A stretch of DNA of 61,945 nucleotides. Origin: Daejeonella rubra. GTDB lineage: Bacteria; Bacteroidota; Bacteroidia; Sphingobacteriales; Sphingobacteriaceae. Every line of letters begins with the position of its first letter. The first letter of the stretch is position 1. Under the pieces are notes generated by a model that was given only the letters and a program-made list of their open reading frames with translations, was not told the DNA's origin and did no database searches. Shown here piece by piece: positions 52,746-61,231 of the stretch. The stretch spans positions 1 to 61,945 of the forward strand of contig NZ_FNHH01000023.1 of NCBI RefSeq assembly GCF_900103545.1, written 5' to 3'. A program made the translations under genes and the position numbers.

Positions 52746-54095
52746 ATGCAGTCTTTTGAGCTAGATAAATCAGATCTTTTAAAGATCAAGCGTGCCCTGG
52801 AAGAGGACGATGCTGCTTTGAAAGAACTTATTTCTGAATATCACCCATCAGAAATTGCAATTCTCTTCGAAAGTTTATCCCAGGAATCAAGGGAAAGAAT
52901 AATCAGCATTTTACCTGCTGAATTAGCCTCTGAGGTTATTTCCGAGATGGATTCTGAATTTCATCCCGAGAAGCTTCTGGAAAACCTGCATCCGGAAAGA
53001 CGTTCAGAAATAGTTGAAGAACTGGATTATGATGATGCAACAGATATTATCAGCCAGTTGCCTGAAGAACAGCAGCGTGAGATCCTTCAGGAACTTGATG
53101 AAGAAGATGCTTCCAATATTCGTTCTTTACTAAAGTACGAGGAAGATACTGCCGGTGGTTTGATGAATACTCAGGTGATCAAGATCAATGAGTATTTAAT
53201 AAAAAAAGACGCCATAGAAGAGATTATCCACCAATCTGAAGAGATGGAGGAGTTCTATACCATTAATGTAATTAATGATCAGAATATATTACTTGGTATT
53301 GTATCCTTAAAGGATATTATTAAAGCCCGTAACAATGTCAGAATCAAAGAATTAATTAAATCCGATTTTGTTTATGTTAAAGCCGATACTGATCAGGAAG
53401 AAGTAGCCAAATTAATTTCTCAATATAATCTTACCAGTATTCCGGTTGTGGATGATGAAATGCATCTATTGGGACGAATAACCTTCGATGATGTGATCGA
53501 TGTTATGGAGGAAGAAAATACCGAAGATATATTAAAGATATCAGGGGTATCAGAGGATGAAGAACTTGCAGGAAACTGGAAGGAAGCTGTTAAAAGTCGT
53601 TTACCATGGTTGGTTTTAAATCTTGGAACTGCTTTTTTAGCAGCATCGATCATTCGTTATTTTGACAGCACAATTGCAAGCTTGGGAGTCCTTGCCGGCT
53701 ACATGGTAATTATAGCCGGTATGGGAGGAAATGCAGCTACACAGGCTCTTGCAGTTACGGTAAGGCGTATTTCATTGAACGACCTTTCTGATAATCAGGC
53801 TTACAGAACAGTTTTGAAAGAATTTACAGTTGGGTTGATCAATGGTGCAACAATTGGCTTTATCGTATTTTTATTTGCCTTATTTTACGATCAGAATCCA
53901 ATGCTGGGAATTGTTATTTTCATCGCCATGACAGGAAATCTGATCATTGCAGGGATAGCTGGATCTGCTATACCTCTGGTTCTTAAAAGAGTTGGAATTG
54001 ACCCTGCAATAGCTTCATCTATAATAATAACCACTTTTACCGACGTATTTGGATTTCTATTACTCTTAGGTTTAGCCAGTAAGCTTATCTTATAA
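52746..54095 (+). CDS. mgtE: MgtE-type magnesium channel
   Basis: This 449-aa protein has an N-terminal superhelical domain rich in Glu (about 1-130, Mg sensing), paired CBS domains (about 130-255) and a five-helix membrane domain with 'WLVLNLGTAFLAASIIRYF', 'VIIAGMGGNAATQALAVTVRRISL' and 'GNLIIAGIAGSAIPLVL'. The Mg-sensing parts should close the channel when intracellular Mg is high. It follows corA in the same direction after a 98-nt gap. Length is normal. Confidence 0.95.
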   Translation: MQSFELDKSDLLKIKRALEEDDAALKELISEYHPSEIAILFESLSQESRERIISILPAELASEVISEMDSEFHPEKLLENLHPERRSEIVEELDYDDATDIISQLPEEQQREILQELDEEDASNIRSLLKYEEDTAGGLMNTQVIKINEYLIKKDAIEEIIHQSEEMEEFYTINVINDQNILLGIVSLKDIIKARNNVRIKELIKSDFVYVKADTDQEEVAKLISQYNLTSIPVVDDEMHLLGRITFDDVIDVMEEENTEDILKISGVSEDEELAGNWKEAVKSRLPWLVLNLGTAFLAASIIRYFDSTIASLGVLAGYMVIIAGMGGNAATQALAVTVRRISLNDLSDNQAYRTVLKEFTVGLINGATIGFIVFLFALFYDQNPMLGIVIFIAMTGNLIIAGIAGSAIPLVLKRVGIDPAIASSIIITTFTDVFGFLLLLGLASKLIL

Positions 54096-54134
54096 TTTAT
54101 TGAACCTTTGATTTTCAGCCTTACTATTTTATTT

Positions 54135-54142
54135 TAAATTTG
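54135..54142 (+). promoter_or_regulatory. -7 box of bioB
   Basis: TAAATTTG matches TAnnTTTG, with TTTC 19 nt upstream (54112-54115) as a weak -33. It gives a leader of about 25 nt. Confidence 0.5.
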
Positions 54143-54171
54143 CTCATCGTTTTAAAAAGCGGAATAACTCT

Positions 54172-55167
54172 ATGACTGAGATCAGAAATAACTGGACAAA
54201 AGAAGAAATTGCAGAAATATATCATAGTCCTCTGCTCGATTTAGTGTATCGCGCAGCAACCGTACACAGAGAGAATAAAGATTACTCTGAAGTTCAGATA
54301 AGCAGTCTTTTGTCCATAAAGACCGGCGGTTGCCCTGAAGATTGTTCGTATTGCCCGCAAGCAGCAAGATATCATACAGATCTGGAGGTTCAGGCCTTAA
54401 TGTCAGTTGAACAGGTAACAGAAGCCGCTAAAAAAGCCAAAGATGCCGGTGCCTCTCGTTTATGTATGGGAGCAGCATGGCGTGAAGTAAGAGATAATCG
54501 TGATTTTGACAGAGTAATTGAAATGGTTAGTTCTGTAAATGCCCTAGATATGGAGGTTTGCTGTACCCTGGGTATGCTTACAGAATCTCAGGCCCAGCGA
54601 TTAGCTGATGCAGGACTATATGCTTACAATCATAATTTAGACACTTCTGAAGAAGATTATAAGCGTATTATTACTACCAGGACTTATGATGATCGTTTAA
54701 AAACTATTGATAATGCACGAAAAGCGAAACTTACAGTTTGCAGTGGAGGTATCATCGGATTAGGAGAAACAGTTGAAGATAGGATCTCCATGCTTAAAAC
54801 ATTATCAAATATGTCAAAGCACCCGGAATCTGTACCTGTTAATGCGCTGGTTCCGGTAAAGGGAACACCTTTAGCAGATCAACCTCGTGTATCTGTATGG
54901 GAGATGGTGAGAATGATTGCAACAGCAAGAATTATAATGCCTAAAACAGTGGTACGTTTATCCGCTGGCAGAACTGAAATGAGCCTGACCGATCAGGCAT
55001 TTTGTTTTATGGCAGGTGCAAATTCCATATTTGCCGGCGACAAGTTATTAACCACGCCTAATCCTTCATTTAATGAAGATATGCAGATGTTTGAATTACT
55101 GGGTTTAAAGCCCCGTGAAGCATTCAAAAATGGGCGTCCTGTAAAAGAGGCTATACAAACGGTATAA
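54172..55167 (+). CDS. bioB: biotin synthase
   Basis: This 331-aa radical-SAM enzyme inserts sulfur into dethiobiotin. The 4Fe-4S motif is CPEDCSYCPQ (Cys54, Cys58, Cys61). 'SIKTGGCPEDCS', 'RLCMGAAWREVRDNRDF' and 'YNHNLDTSEEDYKRI' are BioB-specific, and 'VRLSAGRTEMS' holds the Arg that binds the 2Fe-2S cluster. No BirA box was recognised before it. No other bio gene is in the window. Confidence 0.96.
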   Translation: MTEIRNNWTKEEIAEIYHSPLLDLVYRAATVHRENKDYSEVQISSLLSIKTGGCPEDCSYCPQAARYHTDLEVQALMSVEQVTEAAKKAKDAGASRLCMGAAWREVRDNRDFDRVIEMVSSVNALDMEVCCTLGMLTESQAQRLADAGLYAYNHNLDTSEEDYKRIITTRTYDDRLKTIDNARKAKLTVCSGGIIGLGETVEDRISMLKTLSNMSKHPESVPVNALVPVKGTPLADQPRVSVWEMVRMIATARIIMPKTVVRLSAGRTEMSLTDQAFCFMAGANSIFAGDKLLTTPNPSFNEDMQMFELLGLKPREAFKNGRPVKEAIQTV

Positions 55168-55183
55168 TTCTATTAAAAAGGCC

Positions 55184-55840
55184 ATGAATAAGCCATTAAG
55201 AATCATTTATGTATATGACGCATTATGTGGCTGGTGCTATGGATTTAGCCAGGTTATAATGGAATGTTTCGATAAACATAAAGATGATTTTGAATTCGAG
55301 GTCCTCAGTGGTGGTATGATGATAGGGGATAAGGTTGGATCAATTAATAAGATCGCTCCATTTATTAAATCAGCTTATCATTCAATTGAAAGAACTACGG
55401 GAATTAAATTCGGAGAACCCTATCTGAGACATTTGGAAGAAGGCGCTATGATTCTTGACTCAGAAAAGCCCTCTATCGCACTTTCCGTCTTTAAGCTTTA
55501 CCTTCCGGATCTGTCAGTACCATTCGTCCATGATCTTCAAAATGCTATTTATTTTGATGGGAAAAACCCAAATGATTATGATTTATATCGATATCTGGCA
55601 GTCAACTTTGGTATTGATCCGGACGAATTTGAAGCGAAAATGAATCTGGATACATCAAAAGAGGCTGCATATTATGATTTTGCATTAGTAAAGCAATTGC
55701 GGGTTGAATCTTTTCCAGCAGTTTTGATACAAACATCTGACACAGGATTTTACCTGATCGCAAAAGGATTTACTGATTCTGATACACTTGAATTAAGAAT
55801 AAGTAATGTATTAAAAGAAATAAAGGAATCAGAAAACTAA
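55184..55840 (+). CDS. DsbA family protein with CGWC active site
   Basis: This 218-aa thioredoxin-fold protein has 'YVYDALCGWCYGF' with Cys15 and Cys18, and 'VESFPAVLI' with the cis-Pro. There is no signal peptide, so it should act in the cytoplasm, like FrnE or other DsbA-like oxidoreductases. The partner protein is unknown. It lies 16 nt after bioB and overlaps the convergent FUSC gene by 4 nt. Confidence 0.88.
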   Translation: MNKPLRIIYVYDALCGWCYGFSQVIMECFDKHKDDFEFEVLSGGMMIGDKVGSINKIAPFIKSAYHSIERTTGIKFGEPYLRHLEEGAMILDSEKPSIALSVFKLYLPDLSVPFVHDLQNAIYFDGKNPNDYDLYRYLAVNFGIDPDEFEAKMNLDTSKEAAYYDFALVKQLRVESFPAVLIQTSDTGFYLIAKGFTDSDTLELRISNVLKEIKESEN

Positions 55841-57951
55841 GCCTGACTTAGTTTTTGAATATCCAAAATGAGCTTATGAACAAGTTCCAATTGTTCTGAT
55901 AATAATTTTGCTTCACTTGACTGAATTATCTCTGATTTCACTTCAGTGACTGAGATTTCCAATTCATTAAAATCCGGAGAATCCATCTTTTTAATTACTT
56001 CAGATAAAGTATATAAAGACTTACGAATCAATTTAATATGATTAGAATCTACCTCTAATGAATTTGCCTGATGGAGATTGGTCATCAATGTTGCTATGTA
56101 GGATGATAGCATATGGTTGAGAACCACAAACTTGTGATATTCCTTAATATTTTGCTGCTTACTTTTTGGCTCAGTCAACATTCGCTGGAAAGCACTTCCA
56201 AGGTTTGCTGAACTTACATACACATCTTTTCGGGCAAGTTTATAAGAAATTACATCAGATTTTTTTCCTGACAGCTCTTCAGCAACATTATGAAGATAAT
56301 GATAGTTTGCTATCAATACCTCGCGCATAAAATTCTTAAACTGGTAATATTCCCAGTTTGGCAATACTACATAACTTGAAAAGAATGCAATGAATGATCC
56401 AATCAATGTATCTACCATTCGTTCTTTTGCAATGTTCAAATTATTTTCTCCAAGAAAACTAAACAGGATCAAAATATATGGTGTCATAAACAGGACACTG
56501 ACAGTGTAGTTTATACGCTGGGAGCTATAAGTACCTACCATAAAGATCAGGAGAAATACAAACAGGATCGTTTGGTCATCCACATATATTAAAATTAATG
56601 CGCCCGCTATTCCACCTATGAATGTTCCTATAAGGCGTTCTACATTTCGTTGCCTGGTAAGGCTATAAGCAGGCTTTAAGATAACCAGAAGGGTTAAAAG
56701 TATCCAGTAACTGTGATGTCCAACAGGAAATAGCTTAGAAACCAAAAATCCAATCAAAAACATCAACGAAACCCGCACTGAATGACGGAATATAGATGAT
56801 TTGGGACTTAGGTTTTCATTTAATTTATGAAGATCAAAGTCTTCATGAGAAACAAATTTGCTATAATCCACATCATTCTGACCGGAAAGCTGTTTTTGAT
56901 TGAAATAACTATATATTTTTTCAACCCGGTTGATCATATTCCTTACATTGATCAGGATCTTTTTAAGTACCAAACCATTAATACCCAGTTCTTCAACCTG
57001 GTCAATGCTCGATTTTAATTTTTCAAGTTCAGGTTTAAAATCGTGCAGCCTGATGGGTTTTTCATTGCTAATTATGTAATAGCTTAGGTTTTCCAGTTCT
57101 TCAGCAAGCTTTAGTATTATTTTATTGAACTCATTAAGCGACTCTGTTTTACCGAATGTATTGCGAATGGCCTGATAATCATAATGTGTGGCCATCGTCT
57201 GTTCGAATAGATCAACAATATCTACAAAAACAAGAATGAGCAGTCTGCCCAAATGAGTCGACTCCCTGATCATTAATCTGGTCTTAAAGAGGAGTTCTCT
57301 TAAAGAATCCTGATGCTCATGTACCAGCACTTGCTGAGAAATAAGCTTTTTATAATTTTCATCAAAATCACTATCCGTATTATAAAATTCGGCTTTCAGT
57401 TTCACATATGTTGAAACATCCCTTATACATTCACCCAAAGCCTGTTGTGTTAACCTGTATGGCCGTATCTGGGATAATGAAATACTCAGAAGCATATACC
57501 AAATTCCCCCCGTCAGAATATATAGAGCATGGCCCCAAACTCCATTATCCTTAATAACATCTTCATCAATTGTTAGTATCATGATCAGCAAAGCAGCAGT
57601 ACCGATTGATGAAGCCCTGTTTCCATAAACTGAAAACATGGAAAAGAAAAAAGATAACAAAACTATCTCAATTCCTATAAGAATGGGGTATTTATTAATT
57701 AGACCTGTTAATACAGCTGTACTGAAAACGAAAATAGTGCAATAAAGCATTCCATTTCGTTTATGGTTTATCGGACCCTGGTTATCGGCAATACTTGTAC
57801 AGACAGCACCTAAGGAAATAGTTAGTCCAATGGATAATAGGTCTAGCTGATAAAAAATCAGAGAGGGGAGAAGTACACCAAATGTGATTCTAAGGCCATC
57901 AGAAAAGTATTGACTAAAAATAAATGTCTTTATTTCTCTGGATTGTTTCAT
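55837..57951 (-). CDS. FUSC family membrane protein (YccS/YhfK-like)
   Basis: This 704-aa protein has two membrane blocks (about 25-160 and 390-530) separated by a helical cytoplasmic region, with a C-terminal cytoplasmic tail. The motif 'RQRNVERLIGTFIGGIAGALILIYV' in the second block is the FUSC signature shared with fusaric-acid and aromatic-acid efflux proteins and YccS. Repeat of 'IADNQGPINHKRNGMLY' in block one resembles YccS. It probably exports an organic anion or modulates the envelope. The substrate is not predictable. Confidence 0.9.
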   Translation of the reverse strand: MKQSREIKTFIFSQYFSDGLRITFGVLLPSLIFYQLDLLSIGLTISLGAVCTSIADNQGPINHKRNGMLYCTIFVFSTAVLTGLINKYPILIGIEIVLLSFFFSMFSVYGNRASSIGTAALLIMILTIDEDVIKDNGVWGHALYILTGGIWYMLLSISLSQIRPYRLTQQALGECIRDVSTYVKLKAEFYNTDSDFDENYKKLISQQVLVHEHQDSLRELLFKTRLMIRESTHLGRLLILVFVDIVDLFEQTMATHYDYQAIRNTFGKTESLNEFNKIILKLAEELENLSYYIISNEKPIRLHDFKPELEKLKSSIDQVEELGINGLVLKKILINVRNMINRVEKIYSYFNQKQLSGQNDVDYSKFVSHEDFDLHKLNENLSPKSSIFRHSVRVSLMFLIGFLVSKLFPVGHHSYWILLTLLVILKPAYSLTRQRNVERLIGTFIGGIAGALILIYVDDQTILFVFLLIFMVGTYSSQRINYTVSVLFMTPYILILFSFLGENNLNIAKERMVDTLIGSFIAFFSSYVVLPNWEYYQFKNFMREVLIANYHYLHNVAEELSGKKSDVISYKLARKDVYVSSANLGSAFQRMLTEPKSKQQNIKEYHKFVVLNHMLSSYIATLMTNLHQANSLEVDSNHIKLIRKSLYTLSEVIKKMDSPDFNELEISVTEVKSEIIQSSEAKLLSEQLELVHKLILDIQKLSQA

Positions 57952-58169
57952 TTTACCTTGAATAACATGAATATTCCCTGTAAAAATACTTATTCTGAAA
58001 TTATGCTTTGTTAAACAACGTTCATTTTAAGATAATTTTTAAAATTTATAATTTAAAAGAATATTATACTCCGTGAACTATGCAATCAAAAATTGAAATC
58101 CAGTCAAATTGTGAATAAATAAAATAAAATTGAAATGTTAATAAGTACACAGATTATTGACTAATTAAT
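57952..58169. other. AT-rich spacer before the duplicated RNA unit
   Basis: I see no gene here. The sequence is very AT-rich and leads into a region that resembles the 5' flank of the second RNA copy. Confidence 0.5.
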
Positions 58170-58256
58170 TATAAATCAATAAATTACAAGATAATTTCAT
58201 GTTAGTAACGCACAATAAATTGTGAAAATAATGTGGGAAATAAAGACGATTTTTTC

Positions 58257-58285
58257 TTGATGGAGGCCAGTTTTCACCGTAAATT
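58257..58285 (+). promoter_or_regulatory. promoter of RNA copy A
   Basis: TTGATG (58257-58262), a 17-bp spacer and TAAATT (58280-58285) fit both a -35/-10 promoter and the Bacteroidota -33 TTG with TAnnTTxG. AT-rich sequence upstream could act as an UP element. Confidence 0.65.
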
Positions 58286-58292
58286 AGTATTG

Positions 58293-58628
58293 TTAAGTCG
58301 GAAGTTCTTTGATAGCCTGAAACAATATCCTTAAATCCGAAGCTCTCGGGCTTCATCAGATTCTGGATAATTTAATTTTCAATTCAGACCGGAAATCGTG
58401 AGATCATGGCTGGAAGACAAAATCTAAAAGACAGGCGTTACCTATGTTGTAAACATTCTACGGAACGGATGCAATGATAAAGTAAAAGGCTACGGATTCT
58501 GAAAGTTTGAAAAAACTGAAGAGACGAACCGATTAAAGTAAATAAGGCTTAATACTTTTAGCAATTACGATTGCGAAAAAGTTGAAACGGAGATCCCAAT
58601 CGCAAGAGTAAGGTCTCCGTTTTCTTTT
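58293..58628 (+). ncRNA. structured small RNA, copy A, unknown family
   Basis: The predicted transcript is about 335 nt, from a start near 58293 to the terminator T run. Visible helices are GAAGC/GCTTC (near 58340), a bulged stem at 58436-58467, AAAGTA/TACTTT (58535-58558), GCAAT-TACG-ATTGC (58561-58574) and the terminator stem. TTGCGA (58571-58576) can also pair with TCGCAA in the terminator loop (58600-58605), so two alternative folds or a pseudoknot are possible. Copy B differs at 12 of 343 positions. No known RNA (tmRNA, RNase P, SRP, 6S) was recognised. Protein coding is unlikely because the changes are not synonymous in any frame and copy A has stops in the longest copy-B frame. Confidence 0.75.
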
Positions 58629-58629
58629 T
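58585..58629 (+). terminator. terminator of RNA copy A
   Basis: AAACGGAGA (58585-58593) and TCTCCGTTT (58614-58622) form a 9-bp stem followed by TCTTTTT. Confidence 0.85.
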
Positions 58630-58744
58630 ATCCAAAAATCTGATCCATTTTTTTCAAATTCCTATTCTCCGTTAAGCGGATCAGTGGATCATGCCCCATT
58701 TTTGGGTCTGAGTAAATCCATTTAAAATTATCAGGATTAAACAT
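58628..58744 (-). pseudogene. C-terminal gene remnant between the RNA copies
   Basis: A 38-codon minus-strand frame (M58744 to TAA 58628) reads like real protein: it starts MFNPDNFKWIYSDPKMGHDP and ends LTENRNLKKMDQIFG. The frame stays open 9 codons further upstream (to YYPGAVIRE) and is then broken by TAA. No promoter or start site is convincing. It is most likely the tail of a decayed gene, with the body lost; I do not recognise the family. A small intact gene is the alternative. Confidence 0.4.
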
Positions 58745-58895
58745 TTCCCTGATGACTGCGCCAGGATAATATTATTATCGGTACCTACTTTTTCGTGCGT
58801 TATATAAGCCTAATAAAAATTGAATCTCAGGACTTTTGTGCAGAAAAAGAAAATTATCAATTGTTAATAAACCTTTCCAATACACTGTATACTAT
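58745..58895. other. unique spacer between RNA copies
   Basis: No further gene is seen. The stretch is not shared between the copies, except the AT-rich flank that precedes copy B's promoter. Confidence 0.5.
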
Positions 58896-58982
58896 TAATA
58901 ATCAATTTATTATCAAATATATTCATGTTAATAATCCATTCGATATTGTGAAAAAACTGTGTGTAATAAAGATATTTTTTTC

Positions 58983-59011
58983 TTGACAAAGGCCTGTTTT
59001 CACCGTAAATT
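58983..59011 (+). promoter_or_regulatory. promoter of RNA copy B
   Basis: TTGACA (58983-58988), a 17-bp spacer and TAAATT (59006-59011). The -35 hexamer is the perfect consensus, so copy B may be the stronger promoter. Confidence 0.7.
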
Positions 59012-59018
59012 AGTATTG

Positions 59019-59354
59019 TTAAGTCGGAAGTACTTTGATAGCCTGAAACAATATCCTTAAATCCGAAGCTCTCGGGCTTCATCAGATTCTGGATAATTTA
59101 ATTTTCAATTCAGACCGGAAATCGTGAGATCAAGGCTGGAAGACAAAATCGAAAAGACAGGCATTACCTATATTGTAAACATTCTATGGAATGGATGCAA
59201 TGATAAAGTAAAAGGCTACGGATACAGAAAGTTTGAAAAAACTGAAGAGACGAACCGATTAAAGTAAATGAAGCTTAATACTTTTAGCAATTACGGTTGC
59301 GAAAAAGTTGAAACGGAGATCCCAATCGCAAGAGTAAGGTCTCCGTTTTCTTTT
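59019..59354 (+). ncRNA. structured small RNA, copy B, unknown family
   Basis: This is the second gene of the pair, about 335 nt, in the same order as copy A. Relative to copy A, G58437/C58466 become A59163/T59192 and G58446/C58461 become A59172/T59187, so both base pairs in the bulged stem are preserved as A-U. A58570 becomes G59296, keeping the GCAAT/ATTGC hairpin by U-G wobble. TTGCGA/TCGCAA complementarity to the terminator loop is intact. The gene ends about 50 bp before PIN-PhoH. Confidence 0.75.
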
Positions 59355-59357
59355 TTT
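59311..59357 (+). terminator. terminator of RNA copy B
   Basis: AAACGGAGA (59311-59319) and TCTCCGTTT (59340-59348) form the same 9-bp stem as copy A, followed by TCTTTTTTT. Confidence 0.85.
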
Positions 59358-59407
59358 ATATAATTTCCAATTAAACCTTCCATCGATTTTCTTTAATTTT
59401 ATATCAA

Positions 59408-60754
59408 ATGACAAAAGATAATTCAATGGATACCCGAGGTAAGATCTTTGTTCTGGATACATCAGTGATTCTTTATGACCATGATGCATTACAGAACTTT
59501 AAAGAGCATGATGTAGCAATCCCTATCCAGGTACTGGAAGAGTTGGATAATCTTAAAAGTGGAAACGATACCCGTAACTATGAGGCAAGAAGCTTTATAA
59601 GGCTCATGGATGAAATATCCAGAAATAACCTGATCAATCAATGGCTGCCATTAAAAGGGAAGGGTAGAGGCAAGTTTAAAGTTGTTATGGATGATATTCC
59701 AGGTACAACCGATGCAGAGAAGATTTTTGGTGAAGGGAAATTTGATCATAGAATATTAAATGCAGCATTGAGCCTGCAGGAACAATATCCTGCAAAAAAG
59801 ATCATACTTGTCTCAAAAGACATTTGTTTAAGATTAAAAGCGAAAGCATTAAACCTGTATTCGGAAGATTATGAGACCGGCAAGGTTAAAAATGTAGAAG
59901 AACTATATACCGGTAAAACAATCATTGATAAAATACCGAATAAGTTATTGGATGAATTAATAAAAAAGAAGGTTTTACCTATATCAGCCATCGGAATTAA
60001 AATTATTCATGATAATAATTTCTATATACTGAACGGGAAAAATAAAACTGTCGGAGCCTATTATGATTATAAAAGATCAGAGTTCATATATATCCCAAAT
60101 CAGGCAGTTTATAATATTGAACCCAGAAATCCTGAGCAAGCATTTGCAATTCATGCTTTGTTAAATCCAGCAATTAAACTGGTAACTATTCAAGGTAATG
60201 CAGGAACTGGTAAAACGCTGCTTGCATTGGCCAGTGCTCTGGAACAAAGAAAGAACTACAGGCAGATCTTTGTCACAAGACCTATAGTGCCATTAAGTAA
60301 TAAAGACATAGGATTTCTGCCCGGAGATGTTAAATCAAAAATTGATCCTTATATGGCTCCTATTTGGGATAACCTTAAATTTATTAAGGATCAGCTTGGG
60401 GATGATGAAAAGGGACAGGCTAAAATAGATGAGCTGGTAGCTACTGAAAAGATATCAATTGCACCTTTAGCATATATCAGAGGAAGAACTTTAACCAAAA
60501 TATTCTTTATTGTTGATGAAGCCCAAAATCTGACTCCTCATGAAATTAAGACCATTATTTCGAGAGCGGGAGAGGAGACTAAAATTGTATTTACCGGTGA
60601 TATCTATCAGATTGATACTCCTTATCTGGATGCTGAGAGTAATGGTTTGTCATATTTGATAGACAAGGCTAAAAATCATCCTTTATATGCTCATATAACT
60701 CTTCAAAAGGGGGAACGTAGTGAACTTGCCAATCTGGCAAATGATCTTTTGTAA
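59408..60754 (+). CDS. PIN-domain and PhoH-ATPase fusion protein
   Basis: This 448-aa protein has an N-terminal PIN nuclease domain ('KIFVLDTSVILYDHDAL' with Asp17, 'VLEELDNLKSG' with Glu44/45, 'VSKDICLRLKA' with Asp138) and a C-terminal PhoH ATPase with Walker A GNAGTGKT (263-270), 'TRPIVPLSNKDIGFLPGDVKSKIDPY' and 'FFIVDEAQNLTPHEIKTIISRAG'. PIN-PhoH (PhoH2) proteins unwind and cut RNA. It is a different subfamily from the PhoH at 22575. It lies just downstream of the two structured RNAs. Confidence 0.93.
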   Translation: MTKDNSMDTRGKIFVLDTSVILYDHDALQNFKEHDVAIPIQVLEELDNLKSGNDTRNYEARSFIRLMDEISRNNLINQWLPLKGKGRGKFKVVMDDIPGTTDAEKIFGEGKFDHRILNAALSLQEQYPAKKIILVSKDICLRLKAKALNLYSEDYETGKVKNVEELYTGKTIIDKIPNKLLDELIKKKVLPISAIGIKIIHDNNFYILNGKNKTVGAYYDYKRSEFIYIPNQAVYNIEPRNPEQAFAIHALLNPAIKLVTIQGNAGTGKTLLALASALEQRKNYRQIFVTRPIVPLSNKDIGFLPGDVKSKIDPYMAPIWDNLKFIKDQLGDDEKGQAKIDELVATEKISIAPLAYIRGRTLTKIFFIVDEAQNLTPHEIKTIISRAGEETKIVFTGDIYQIDTPYLDAESNGLSYLIDKAKNHPLYAHITLQKGERSELANLANDLL

Positions 60755-60774
60755 TTAAATTTGTTGTTAAACGA

Positions 60775-60802
60775 GAAAAGCATACCTCAGGGTATGCTTT
60801 TC
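60775..60802. terminator. terminator between PIN-PhoH and cold-shock gene 1
   Basis: GAAAAGCATACC-TCAG-GGTATGCTTTTC is a perfect 12-bp stem, with T runs inside both ends, so it serves both converging genes. Confidence 0.85.
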
Positions 60803-60825
60803 TTAGTTAAATGCTCTATGCTGAT

Positions 60826-61020
60826 TTATCCAACAACTTTCACATTAACGGCGTTAAGGCCTTTTTTACCATTCTCTACTTCATATTCAACACTATCGTT
60901 TTCGCGAATTCGATCAATAAGACCTGATGAATGAACGAAAACTTCAGAGTCACCATTTGAAGGGACAATAAACCCAAACCCTTTACTTTCATTGAAAAAT
61001 TTTACAGTACCTGATTGCAT
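60826..61020 (-). CDS. cold-shock-domain protein 1
   Basis: This is a 64-aa OB-fold nucleic-acid-binding protein. RNP1 'KGFGFIV' and RNP2 'VFVHSS' are intact. It chaperones RNA and can act in cold adaptation or general expression. It is about 86% identical to the copy at 61232-61426. The upstream sequences share 'caatctatttgagta' (minus strand), so both may be driven by duplicated promoters. Confidence 0.95.
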   Translation of the reverse strand: MQSGTVKFFNESKGFGFIVPSNGDSEVFVHSSGLIDRIRENDSVEYEVENGKKGLNAVNVKVVG

Positions 61021-61179
61021 TGTGTTTTTTATTTAATTGTATAATATTACAAGATACTCAAATAGATTGAAAATCAGTAAATATCACTATAATCTATGAA
61101 CTGTTACAGGTCAGAATTAGGAACGAAAGTTCCATTGAACCAATCTTTGATTAAATTTAATTAAGATTTGTTGTAAACA

Positions 61180-61209
61180 AGAAAAGCATGTCTCACGACA
61201 TGCTTTTCT
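61180..61209. terminator. terminator of cold-shock gene 2
   Basis: AGAAAAGCATGTC-TCAC-GACATGCTTTTCT is a perfect 13-bp stem. It closely resembles the 60775 terminator, as expected for a gene duplication that included the 3' end. Confidence 0.85.
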
Positions 61210-61231
61210 ATGTTCAATGATTTATGTTGAT

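Larger units (their letters stand above)
58170..58632 (+). repeat. copy A of a duplicated 463-bp unit
   Basis: This is the first member of a tandem pair at constant offset 726 (copy B at 58896-59358). The 5' flank (58170-58256) is only moderately similar and AT-rich; from the promoter to the terminator the match is near identity with no gaps. Confidence 0.93.
58896..59358 (+). repeat. copy B of the duplicated unit
   Basis: This is the partner of 58170-58632 at offset 726. See copy A for comparison. Confidence 0.93.

Noticed and set aside
58165..58356. Minus-strand ORF of 63 aa in RNA copy A, and its 72-aa counterpart at 58864-59082
   Set aside because: Both lie across the promoter and 5' part of the RNA unit. 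Their shared residues come from the conserved RNA sequence, and their tails differ with the AT-rich flank.
58293..58628. RNase P RNA, tmRNA, SRP RNA or 6S RNA as identity of the duplicated RNA
   Set aside because: Hallmark segments of RNase P RNA and tmRNA were not found, length does not fit SRP or 6S, and none of these is normally in tandem copies.
59128..59268. Plus-strand frame in RNA copy B ending KVKGYGYRKFEKTEETNRLK
   Set aside because: Copy A has two in-frame stops, the differences are mostly first- and second-position, and no good start exists. Structure constraint explains the conservation better.
59259..59489. Minus-strand ORF of 76 aa over the copy B 3' end and the PIN-PhoH start
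   Set aside because: It crosses the terminator hairpin and the coding start of PIN-PhoH in antisense.
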